A stretch of DNA of 6,104 nt. It comes from an uncultured Oscillospiraceae bacterium. Lineage in GTDB: Bacteria; Bacillota; Clostridia; Oscillospirales; Oscillospiraceae. Made by a program: the position numbers and the translations under genes. The stretch is taken from contig CALWWH010000143.1 of NCBI GenBank assembly GCA_944385195.1, positions 1-6,104 of the forward strand, given 5' to 3'. Of this stretch, positions 1-5,125 are shown in pieces; position 1 is the stretch's first letter, and each line of letters opens with the position of its first letter. The notes beneath the pieces are model-generated. The model searched no databases and had not been told where the DNA came from. It saw nothing but the letters and a program-made list of their open reading frames with translations.

Positions 1-398
1 CCGGCCTTGACACGGTAAGAGGGGATGTTGACCTTCTTGCCGTTGACGGTGAAGTGGGAATGGGTGACCAGCTGGCGCGCATCGCGCCGGGTGGCCGCGA
101 AGCCGAGACGGAAGAGCACATTGTCAAGACGGGTCTCCAGCATCCGCAGCAGGGTCTCACCGGTGATGCAGTGCTGCTTCTCAGGCAGCTCGAAGTAGTG
201 ATGGAACTGCTTCTCCAGCATACCGTAGATGAACTTGACCTTCTGCTTCTCCTTGAGCTGGATGGCATACTCGGACTGCTTCTTGCGCATGCCGTTGCCG
301 TCGTTGCGCTTGGTGGTCTTCTTGGCGTAACCCATCACTGCAGGAGAGATGCCCAGCGCCTTGCAGCGCTTGGCAATGGGCTGCATGTTTTTTGCCAT
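1..398 (-). CDS. rpsD: 30S ribosomal protein S4 (uS4), 5' part; 3' end outside window
   Basis: S4 is a primary 16S rRNA-binding protein that starts assembly of the 30S body and lines the mRNA entry side. 132 full codons are visible before the window edge; about 65-75 more residues would be expected. Seen: the N-terminal segment begins MAKNMQPIAKRCKALGISP. The conserved block SEYAIQLKEKQKVKFIYG lies at residues 42-59, and the S4 RNA-binding domain begins near residue 89 (RLDNVLFRLGFAATRRDARQ, then VNGKKVNIPSY at 118-128). The N-terminus has one Cys (C12) and lacks the Cys cluster of zinc-binding S4, so this is the zinc-free form. The ATG at 398 has AGGAGGAG 8 bases upstream. It follows rpsK after 20 bases, too little room for an S4-binding leader. 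It is the last gene in the window; rpoA and rplQ commonly follow. Confidence 0.97.
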   Translation of the reverse strand, partial: MAKNMQPIAKRCKALGISPAVMGYAKKTTKRNDGNGMRKKQSEYAIQLKEKQKVKFIYGMLEKQFHHYFELPEKQHCITGETLLRMLETRLDNVLFRLGFAATRRDARQLVTHSHFTVNGKKVNIPSYRVKA

Positions 399-418
399 AA
401 TTCAAACTCCTCCTTGCA

Positions 419-823
419 TCAGACACGACGCCGCTTCGGGGGGCGGCAGCCGTTGTGGGGAATGGGGGTGACGTCCTTGATCATGTTGACCTCAAGGCCG
501 GCAGCCTGCAGGGCGCGGATCGCAGCCTCGCGGCCCTGACCGGGGCCCTTGACAAAGACCTCAACCGTCTTGAGGCCGTGCTCCATCGCGGCCTTCGCGG
601 CGGTCTCTGCCGCCATCTGGGCGGCAAACGGGGTGCTCTTTCTCGAACCACGGAAGCCAAGGCCGCCGGTGCTGGCCCAGGAAATCGCGTTGCCCTGCAC
701 GTCGGTGATGGTCACAATGGTATTGTTGAACGTGCTCTGGATGTGTGCCTGTCCGCGGTCAATATTTTTGCGCTCGCGTTTCCGGCGCACTGCAGTCTTC
801 TTTGCAGCTGCTTTAGTTGCCAT
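419..823 (-). CDS. rpsK: 30S ribosomal protein S11 (uS11)
   Basis: S11 sits on the platform of the 30S subunit, where it contacts 16S rRNA and helps form the mRNA exit (E-site) region together with S7. The 134-residue product is full length (E. coli has 129). Seen: a basic N-terminus (KKTAVRRKRERKN, 8-20), the core block STFNNTIVTITD (30-41), GFRGSRKSTPFAAQ (56-69), the KGPGQGRE loop (92-99), and the near-universal C-terminus IPHNGCRPPKRRRV (121-134). The Asn-Gly pair at 124-125 matches the site where E. coli S11 is known to form isoaspartate; whether that happens here is inference. The ATG at 823 has AGGAGG 9 bases upstream. rpsM ends 18 bases before it and rpsD begins 20 bases after its TGA stop. 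Confidence 0.99.
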   Translation of the reverse strand: MATKAAAKKTAVRRKRERKNIDRGQAHIQSTFNNTIVTITDVQGNAISWASTGGLGFRGSRKSTPFAAQMAAETAAKAAMEHGLKTVEVFVKGPGQGREAAIRALQAAGLEVNMIKDVTPIPHNGCRPPKRRRV

Positions 824-841
824 GAACCTATACCTCCTTGG

Positions 842-1210
842 TTACTTCTTCTTGTTAGCGACCGTGCGCTTCGGGCCCTTGCGGGTACGAGCGTTGGTCT
901 TGCTGCGCTGGCCGCGGACAGGCAGACCCTTGCGATGACGGATGCCGCGATAGCAGCCGATCTCGGTCAGACGCTTGATATCCAGCGCAACATTGCGGCG
1001 AAGATCGCCTTCAACGGTCATGTTCTTGTCGATATAGTCACGGATGAGGTTCTCCTCGTCCGGGGTCAGGTCCTTGACCCGGGTATCGGGATTGATCCCG
1101 GTGGCCGAGAGGATCTCCTTCGCCGCACTGCGGCCGATGCCGTAGATATAGGTCAGGCCGATCTCGACTCGCTTTTCTCTGGGCAGGTCAACTCCGGCAA
1201 TACGTGCCAT
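842..1210 (-). CDS. rpsM: 30S ribosomal protein S13 (uS13)
   Basis: S13 lies in the head of the 30S subunit, forms intersubunit bridges with the large subunit, and touches the P-site tRNA through its basic tail. The product has 122 residues, the usual length. Seen: the start MARIAGVDLPREKRVEIGLTY, then YGIGRSAAKEIL (23-34, helix-turn-helix fold), the block DLRRNVALDIKRLTEIGCYRG near residues 69-89, and the strongly basic C-terminal extension RHRKGLPVRGQRSKTNARTR followed by a Lys-rich end. The ATG at 1210 has AGGAGGTG 10 bases upstream. It follows rpmJ after 34 bases, the largest gap in the window. In E. coli rpsM opens the alpha operon behind an S4-binding leader; here no such leader fits, so it is probably read through from upstream. 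Confidence 0.99.
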   Translation of the reverse strand: MARIAGVDLPREKRVEIGLTYIYGIGRSAAKEILSATGINPDTRVKDLTPDEENLIRDYIDKNMTVEGDLRRNVALDIKRLTEIGCYRGIRHRKGLPVRGQRSKTNARTRKGPKRTVANKKK

Positions 1211-1244
1211 AATTCCCTTGCACCTCCTATTCTGTTATTGCGCC

Positions 1245-1358
1245 TTAACCCTGACGCTGTTTGTGTTTCGGATTCGAGCAGATCACCATGACGCGACCCT
1301 TGCGCTTGATGACCTTGCACTTTTCGCACATCGGCTTTACGGAAGGCTTTACCTTCAT
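1245..1358 (-). CDS. rpmJ: 50S ribosomal protein L36 (bL36), zinc-binding form
   Basis: L36 is the smallest large-subunit protein; it binds 23S rRNA near the base of the GTPase-associated region and stabilises that part of the 50S subunit. This 37-residue gene was read directly: ATG at 1358, TAA at 1247-1245. It starts MKVKPSVKPMCEKCKVIKRK and ends CSNPKHKQRQG. Seen: Cys11, Cys14, Cys27 and His32 make the standard CXXC...C...H zinc site, so this is the zinc-containing (C+) paralogue rather than the Cys-free form some bacteria express under zinc shortage. AGGAGG stands 7 bases before the ATG. It lies between infA (25-base gap) and rpsM (34-base gap), the usual Firmicute order infA-rpmJ-rpsM-rpsK. 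Confidence 0.98.
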   Translation of the reverse strand: MKVKPSVKPMCEKCKVIKRKGRVMVICSNPKHKQRQG

Positions 1359-1383
1359 AATGGTACCTCCTTAACTCGCGCCC

Positions 1384-1602
1384 TTATTTCGAGCGCCATG
1401 TGATGCGGCCCTTGGTCAGATCATAGGGCGACATCTCTATCGTTACCTTGTCTCCGGGCAAAATCCGGATGAAGTTCATCCGCAGCTTGCCGGAAATGTG
1501 GGCCAGCAGCCGGTGGCCGTTGGCCAGTTCCACCTGAAACATCGCATTGGGCATCGCCTCGATGACAGTGCCCTCAACCTCGATGACATCATCTTTGGAC
1601 AA
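1384..1602 (-). CDS. infA: Translation initiation factor IF-1 (TTG start)
   Basis: IF-1 is a single OB-fold protein that binds the 30S A site and works with IF-2 and IF-3 to select the initiator tRNA. With a TTG start at 1602 the product is 72 residues, exactly the E. coli length, and reads MSKDDVIEVEGTVIEAMPNA at its start. Seen: MFQVELANGH (21-30), AHISGKLRMNFIRI (34-47), GDKVTIEMSPYDLTKGRI (50-67). A longer reading in this frame is open upstream, but it has no family similarity and would overlap the KOW gene far more. The TTG is supported by family alignment and by GGGGGAG 6 bases upstream. The start lies inside the end of the KOW gene, a 14-base overlap, so its translation is probably coupled to that gene. 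TTG is a weak start for such an abundant factor and may limit its rate. Confidence 0.96.
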   Translation of the reverse strand: MSKDDVIEVEGTVIEAMPNAMFQVELANGHRLLAHISGKLRMNFIRILPGDKVTIEMSPYDLTKGRITWRSK

Positions 1603-1870
1603 CCTGTTCTCCCCCTTCCATCCCCTGCGAAGCCGGGAAATACTCGGCCAGCGCAGTGCTGAGCAGTTTGTCGGACCCCAGTGCCTCCTCCCCCAGCACC
1701 CGAAGGGTGGGGGCCAGATGCGCGGGATTCTTTGCCTTGGGCGCCGAGAGGAGCCGCCGGCGGCCATCCGCCACCAGCACCCGGTCCCCCGCCTGCGCGA
1801 GGACGACCAGATACAGCCCCTTGTCCCGGCCCGCCTTGGAACGGACGATCTGCCCTCTTGTCAGCCCCAT
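1589..1870 (-). CDS. KOW-domain RNA-binding protein (L14e/L6e/L27e-like)
   Basis: This 93-residue protein begins MGLTRGQIVRSKAGRDKGLY and carries a KOW-like strand-loop-strand near residues 4-30 (GQIVRSKAGRDKG, then YLVVLAQAGDRVLVADG to 36). Residues 37-48 are basic (RRRLLSAPKAKN), and the C-terminal half is weakly conserved (residues 50-93, with TLRVLGEE at 55-62). Known: Clostridia and relatives often carry such a small KOW gene between map and infA, annotated as L14e-like or KOW RNA-binding protein; KOW motifs in ribosomal proteins and NusG bind RNA or proteins. Inferred: a ribosome-associated or RNA-binding role. Its specific function is not shown by the sequence. The ATG at 1870 has AGGAGG 5 bases upstream, overlapping the map stop codon; the end overlaps the infA start by 14 bases. 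Both links suggest coupled translation. Confidence 0.9.
   Translation of the reverse strand: MGLTRGQIVRSKAGRDKGLYLVVLAQAGDRVLVADGRRRLLSAPKAKNPAHLAPTLRVLGEEALGSDKLLSTALAEYFPASQGMEGGEQVVQR
1609..1615 (-). promoter_or_regulatory. Ribosome binding site deciding the infA TTG start
   Basis: GGGGGAG lies 6 bases before the TTG at 1602 and inside the last codons of the KOW gene. It is a less perfect match to the 16S tail than the AGGAGG sites elsewhere here, and it fixes the TTG as the start with the 72-residue family length. Confidence 0.75.
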
Positions 1871-1875
1871 CGCGT

Positions 1876-1881
1876 CCTCCT
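1876..1881 (-). promoter_or_regulatory. Ribosome binding site of the KOW gene, overlapping the map stop
   Basis: AGGAGG shares its first A with the TGA stop of map (TGAGGAGG), 5 bases before the ATG at 1870. A ribosome ending map would stand on this site, which suggests coupled translation. Confidence 0.85.
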
Positions 1882-2633
1882 CAGTTCGGATCGGTCAGGA
1901 TGACCGGCCCGTTTGCGGTGATGACGATGGAGTTTTCAAAGTGGGCGCTGAGCGCGCCGTCCTTTGTCTTGATGGTCCAGCCGTCTCCCAGCTGCCGGAC
2001 GGCCGCCGTGCCGGCGTTGACCATCGGCTCGATGGCCAGCGTCATGCCCGGCACCAGTCTGGCCCCGCGGCCGGGATGGCCGTAGTTTGGCACCTCGGGG
2101 TCCTCGTGCAGCTCACGGCCGAGGCCGTGGCCGACGAACTCCCGCACGACCGAATAGCCGTGCGCCTCAACATACTCCTGAATGGCGTGGGAGATGTCCC
2201 CGATCCGGTTGCCGGCCACCGCCATCTTGAGCCCCTCATAGAAGCTCTGGGTGGTGACCTCGATCAGACGGCGGGCCTCCTCGCTGCCCTCGCCGGCGAT
2301 GAAGGTGCCGGCGTTGTCGCCGTGCCAGCCCTTGTAGAGCGCGCCGGTGTCGATGCTCACGATGTCCCCCTCATGGATCACCTGTGCGGTGGAGGGGATG
2401 CCGTGGATGACCGTGTCGTTGACCGAGATGCAAGCCGAAGCCGGGAAGCCGTACAGCCCCAGAAAATTCGGCTTTGCGCCTTGACTGATGATATAGTCGT
2501 GGATGACCTTATTGATGTGGGCGGTGGTGACGCCGGGACGGACCGCCTCCCCGCCGAGCGCCAGCGCCCGGGCGGAGATCCGGCCGGCCTGCCGCATCAG
2601 CGCGATCTCTTTCGGAGTCTTGACTGAGATCAC
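1881..2633 (-). CDS. map: Methionine aminopeptidase, type I (GTG start)
   Basis: This cytosolic metalloenzyme removes the initiator Met from new proteins whose second residue is small, after deformylation. The 250-residue product is the usual length of a bare type Ia enzyme without an N-terminal zinc-finger extension. Seen: the five metal ligands Asp95 (SIDTG), Asp106 (HGDNAGTF), His169 (VGHGLGRELHEDP), Glu202 (AIEPM) and Glu233 (FENSI), plus the substrate-site histidines His77 (VIHGIP) and His176. The pita-bread core is complete, so the enzyme should be active. The start is GTG at 2633: the in-frame adk TAA stop lies only one codon upstream, so no earlier start exists. GGAGG lies 8 bases before it, inside the last codons of adk. 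It ends 10 bases before the KOW gene. Confidence 0.99.
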   Translation of the reverse strand: MISVKTPKEIALMRQAGRISARALALGGEAVRPGVTTAHINKVIHDYIISQGAKPNFLGLYGFPASACISVNDTVIHGIPSTAQVIHEGDIVSIDTGALYKGWHGDNAGTFIAGEGSEEARRLIEVTTQSFYEGLKMAVAGNRIGDISHAIQEYVEAHGYSVVREFVGHGLGRELHEDPEVPNYGHPGRGARLVPGMTLAIEPMVNAGTAAVRQLGDGWTIKTKDGALSAHFENSIVITANGPVILTDPN

Positions 2634-2636
2634 GAT

Positions 2637-3269
2637 TTACGCCTCCAATGCTTTGAAGACAAGGGCGGTGGTGTCCGCCACTTCCTCCTGCCCCTCGACG
2701 ACGGCCAGCTTGCCGCGCGCCGCGTAGAAATCCTTGAGGGGCTCGGTCTGCTCATGGTAGGTCCGCAGCCGCTCGAGCACGGTGGACGGCTCGTCGTCCT
2801 TGCGGACGATCAGCTCGCCGCCGCAGCGGTCGCATTTCGTGGGATCCGCCGAGGGCTTATAAATGGTGTGGTAGCTGGCGCCGCAGGAGCTGCAGACCCG
2901 CCGGCCGGAAAGCCGCTTGACGATCGCCTCGTCGGCCACCTCAATGTCGATGACCTTGTCGATCTCGATGCCGGCCTTCTCAATCGCCTCGGCCTGAACG
3001 ACGGTGCGGGGCACCCCGTCCAGAATAAAGCCGCCGGCGCAGTCGGGCTCGCCCAGCCGCTCCTTGATGATGCTGATGATGACCTCATCCGGCACCAGCT
3101 TACCGCTGTCGATGAAGGACTTTGCCTTCTGGCCCATCTCGGTGCCGTTCTTGACGGCCTCCCGGAGGATGTTGCCGGTGCTGATGGCGGGGATAGAGAG
3201 CTTCTCGCAAATGATTTCCGCCTGTGTGCCCTTACCGGCACCGGGCGCGCCCAAAAGAATCAATCTCAT
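2637..3269 (-). CDS. adk: Adenylate kinase, long form with zinc-type LID
   Basis: Adenylate kinase catalyses ATP + AMP = 2 ADP and keeps adenine nucleotides in balance in the cytosol. The 210-residue product is of long-form length. Seen: P-loop GAPGAGKGT (7-15), AMP-binding STGNILR (30-36), the motif DGVPRTVVQ (84-92) and LID-side arginines Arg119 and Arg123. The LID holds four cysteines, Cys126, Cys129, Cys146 and Cys149, the zinc site typical of Gram-positive enzymes. VRKDDEP (155-161) and ERLRTYHEQTEPL (166-178) complete the core. Odd: the usual DGFPR motif has Val86 in place of Phe; the catalytic Arg88 and AMP-contacting Gln92 remain. The ATG at 3269 has AGGAGG 7 bases upstream. It follows secY by 18 bases and ends 3 bases before map. 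Confidence 0.98.
   Translation of the reverse strand: MRLILLGAPGAGKGTQAEIICEKLSIPAISTGNILREAVKNGTEMGQKAKSFIDSGKLVPDEVIISIIKERLGEPDCAGGFILDGVPRTVVQAEAIEKAGIEIDKVIDIEVADEAIVKRLSGRRVCSSCGASYHTIYKPSADPTKCDRCGGELIVRKDDEPSTVLERLRTYHEQTEPLKDFYAARGKLAVVEGQEEVADTTALVFKALEA
2642..2646 (-). promoter_or_regulatory. Ribosome binding site deciding the map GTG start
   Basis: GGAGG lies 8 bases before the GTG at 2633 and within the last sense codons of adk (Leu-Glu-Ala). As the adk TAA is in the map frame one codon upstream of the GTG, this pair leaves no earlier start. Confidence 0.85.
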
Positions 3270-3287
3270 TGTGTCCCCTCCTATTCG

Positions 3288-4664
3288 TTATTCCAGAAAA
3301 CCTTTGTGATGCCGCATCAGCATGTAGCTCTCGAGCTGACGGGCGGTATCCAGCGCAACACCCACGACGATGAGCAGCGAGGTGCCGCCCAGCTGGATGT
3401 TCATATGGGTCAGGTTGCCGACCACGATCGGGGTCAGCGCGACGATCACGAGGAAGATCGCGCCGATGAAGGTGATCTTGCCCAGCACCTTGACGATGAA
3501 GTCGGTGGTGGGCTTGCCGGGCCGAATGCCGGGAATCGCGCCGTTGTTCTTGCGCAGGTTGTTGGCGATCTCGACCGGGTTGTACTGGATGGCAACATAG
3601 AAGTAGTTAAACGCCACAATCAGCATCGCGTAGATGATGGCATAGGCGACGCCGTTGTAGTTGAACCAGCCCAGAAAGGTGGACCAGAAGCCGTCCCCCG
3701 TGATGCCAAACAGCGACTTGATGGTGCCGGGGATCGAGATCAGCGAGGACGCGAAGATCACCGGCAGAACGCCGCTCATATTCACCTTGATGGGGATGTG
3801 GGTCGCCTGACCGCCGTACATCTTGCGGCCGACCACCCGCTTGGCGTACTGGACCGGAATCCGCCGCTCGCCGCTGGTCACGATGATGACGAAGACCACG
3901 CTGACGATCAGCAGCAGGGCGATCAGCAGCAGGTACAGGATATAGTACCAGGGATAGGCGATCTCGCCCTCTGCGGTGAGGTACATCGTGCTGGAGCCCA
4001 GAATGAGCGGGCTGAGCTCGCCGCCGGCCTGAAAGCCCTTGATGATCCCGACCACATAGCTGTAGATGGTCGCGGGCATGCTGCCCAGACGGGAGACGAT
4101 GCCGGCAAAGATCAGCAGCGCGATTCCGTTGCCGATGCCGTTCTTGTCAATCTGCTCGCCCAGCCACATGATCAGCATCGAACCGGCGGTGTAGGCCAGA
4201 ACGATGACCACGCCGGCAAACCATGCCTGCCAGCCGGTGGTGTACTCCAGCGAGCCCTGCCCCTTGAGCAGGAAGTAGTAGGCGATGGAGAGCGCCAGTG
4301 CGATGCCCGCGCCGGTGTACCGGGTAATCCGGTTGATCTTGCGCCGGCCCTCTTCTCCCTCCTGTGCCAGCCGCTCGAGGGGCGGAAGCGCCACGGTGAG
4401 CATCTGGATGATGATGGAGGCGTTGATATAGGGCTGGACCGAAAGGGCAAACAGGGTCGCCTGCGAGAAGGCGCCGCCGGTCAGCAGGTTGATGTAGCCC
4501 AGCATGCTGCCGGTCTCATTGACCATGCTGCTGATCGCGCTGGGATCCAGAAACGGAACCGGCATCGCGACGCCAAGGCGGAAGATCACGATGATGATCA
4601 GGGTGAAGATCATCTTCTTGCGCAGATCCTCGATCTTCCAAGCGTTCCTGAGTGTTTTGAACAC
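3288..4664 (-). CDS. secY: Preprotein translocase channel subunit SecY (GTG start)
   Basis: SecY forms the protein-conducting channel of the inner membrane with SecE and SecG; SecA drives post-translational export and signal recognition particle feeds membrane proteins. 458 residues, about ten membrane helices. Seen: MFKTLRNAWKIEDLRKKMIF start, first helix about 17-38, QPYINASIIIQ in helix 2 (77-87), RRKINRITRY (107-116), MWLGEQID then GIGNGI (166-181), the C5 loop ERRIPVQYAKRVVGRKMYGG (266-285), C6 loop NNLRKNNGAIPGIRPGKPT (368-386), and GTSLLIVVGVALDTARQLES (427-446). Odd: the outer loop between helices 5 and 6 (about 197-238) is roughly 25 residues longer than in B. subtilis, which accounts for most of the extra length. 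GTG at 4664 follows the rplO stop by one base, with GAGGTGA 6 bases upstream; an in-frame TGA just before it rules out an earlier start. Confidence 0.99.
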   Translation of the reverse strand: MFKTLRNAWKIEDLRKKMIFTLIIIVIFRLGVAMPVPFLDPSAISSMVNETGSMLGYINLLTGGAFSQATLFALSVQPYINASIIIQMLTVALPPLERLAQEGEEGRRKINRITRYTGAGIALALSIAYYFLLKGQGSLEYTTGWQAWFAGVVIVLAYTAGSMLIMWLGEQIDKNGIGNGIALLIFAGIVSRLGSMPATIYSYVVGIIKGFQAGGELSPLILGSSTMYLTAEGEIAYPWYYILYLLLIALLLIVSVVFVIIVTSGERRIPVQYAKRVVGRKMYGGQATHIPIKVNMSGVLPVIFASSLISIPGTIKSLFGITGDGFWSTFLGWFNYNGVAYAIIYAMLIVAFNYFYVAIQYNPVEIANNLRKNNGAIPGIRPGKPTTDFIVKVLGKITFIGAIFLVIVALTPIVVGNLTHMNIQLGGTSLLIVVGVALDTARQLESYMLMRHHKGFLE

Positions 4665-4665
4665 T

Positions 4666-5103
4666 TTACTTCACCTCGGCCTTTCCGCCGGCCTTCTCGA
4701 TCTTCTCCTTAGCGGAGGCGGTGAAAGCAGCGGCCTCGACGGTGAGCTTGCGGGTCAGATCCCCGTTGCCGAGAACCTTGACGCCATCGTTCACCTTCTT
4801 GATCAGGCCGGCCTTCAGCAGGGCGGCGGTATCGACCACGGCGCCGTCCTCAAACCGGTTGAGGTCGCTCACCTTGACGGTGGTGTAGACGGTGGCGAAG
4901 ATGTTATTGAAGCCGCGCTTGGGCAGACGGCGCTGCAGCGGCATCTGGCCGCCTTCGAACCCGGCCTTCTTGGCGCCGGAACGCGCCTTCTGGCCCTTGT
5001 GCCCGTAACCGGCGGTCTTGCCGTTGCCGGACGCCGCGCCGCGGCCCTTGCGCTTTGCGGGCTTGTTCGAGCCGGCGGCGGGTTTCAGTTCATGGAGCAT
5101 CAT
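4666..5103 (-). CDS. rplO: 50S ribosomal protein L15 (uL15)
   Basis: L15 is an early-to-mid assembly protein of the 50S subunit with a long glycine-rich, basic extension that threads into 23S rRNA. From the ATG at 5103 it has 145 residues, normal for the family (about 145). Seen: MMLHELKPAAGS at the start, the Gly/Lys/Arg-rich arm at 20-43 (GRGAASGNGKTAGYGHKGQK), then GGQMPLQRRLPKRGF near residues 51-65, and the globular end with VKVLGNGDLTRKLTVEAAAF. A GTG at 5115 is in frame and would add four residues, but family alignment (M-x-LHELKP) and AGGTG 9 bases upstream favour 5103; ATG at 5100 is also possible. It lies 22 bases after rpmD and one base before secY. Confidence 0.97.
   Translation of the reverse strand: MMLHELKPAAGSNKPAKRKGRGAASGNGKTAGYGHKGQKARSGAKKAGFEGGQMPLQRRLPKRGFNNIFATVYTTVKVSDLNRFEDGAVVDTAALLKAGLIKKVNDGVKVLGNGDLTRKLTVEAAAFTASAKEKIEKAGGKAEVK
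4671..4677 (-). promoter_or_regulatory. Ribosome binding site deciding the secY GTG start
   Basis: GAGGTGA lies 6 bases before the GTG at 4664 and inside the final codons of rplO. The rplO TAA and the secY GTG are one base apart, so L15 and SecY synthesis are likely coupled. Confidence 0.82.
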
Positions 5104-5112
5104 AGTGCAGTG

Positions 5113-5117
5113 CACCT
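5113..5117 (-). promoter_or_regulatory. Ribosome binding site favouring the rplO ATG at 5103
   Basis: AGGTG lies 9 bases before the ATG at 5103. Its GTG part is itself an in-frame possible start at 5115, with AGGA further upstream, so the choice rests mainly on family alignment. Confidence 0.6.
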
Positions 5118-5125
5118 GCTTCCTT

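Noticed and set aside
1211..1244. A possible promoter or leader in the largest gap, before rpsM
   Set aside because: The 34 bases hold only the AGGAGGTG site and A/T-poor sequence; I see no paired -35/-10 elements or stable hairpin.
455..1291. A 278-codon plus-strand open frame opposite rpsK, rpsM and part of rpmJ
   Set aside because: It runs across three certain ribosomal genes and their intergenic gaps in antisense and has no motif.
1603..1767. An upstream extension of infA giving a 127-residue product
   Set aside because: The added 55 residues are the KOW gene read in another frame, with Arg/Trp/Pro-rich composition. IF-1 ends up at exactly 72 residues with the TTG start.
1656..2627. A 323-codon plus-strand open frame opposite map and the KOW gene
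   Set aside because: It is a shadow of map: the map protein has all metal ligands in the correct order on the other strand, and this frame shows no family features.
2754..4712. A 652-codon open frame on the plus strand opposite adk and secY
   Set aside because: It is antisense to two certain genes, in a register kept open by high G+C codon use. Its product is rich in Asp, His, Gly and Gln in long runs, with no recognisable domain and no convincing ribosome binding site.
5104..5115. A four-residue longer L15 starting with GTG at 5115
   Set aside because: Family proteins start M-x-LHELKP, which fits ATG at 5103; the GTG sits inside the likely ribosome binding site. It cannot be fully excluded.
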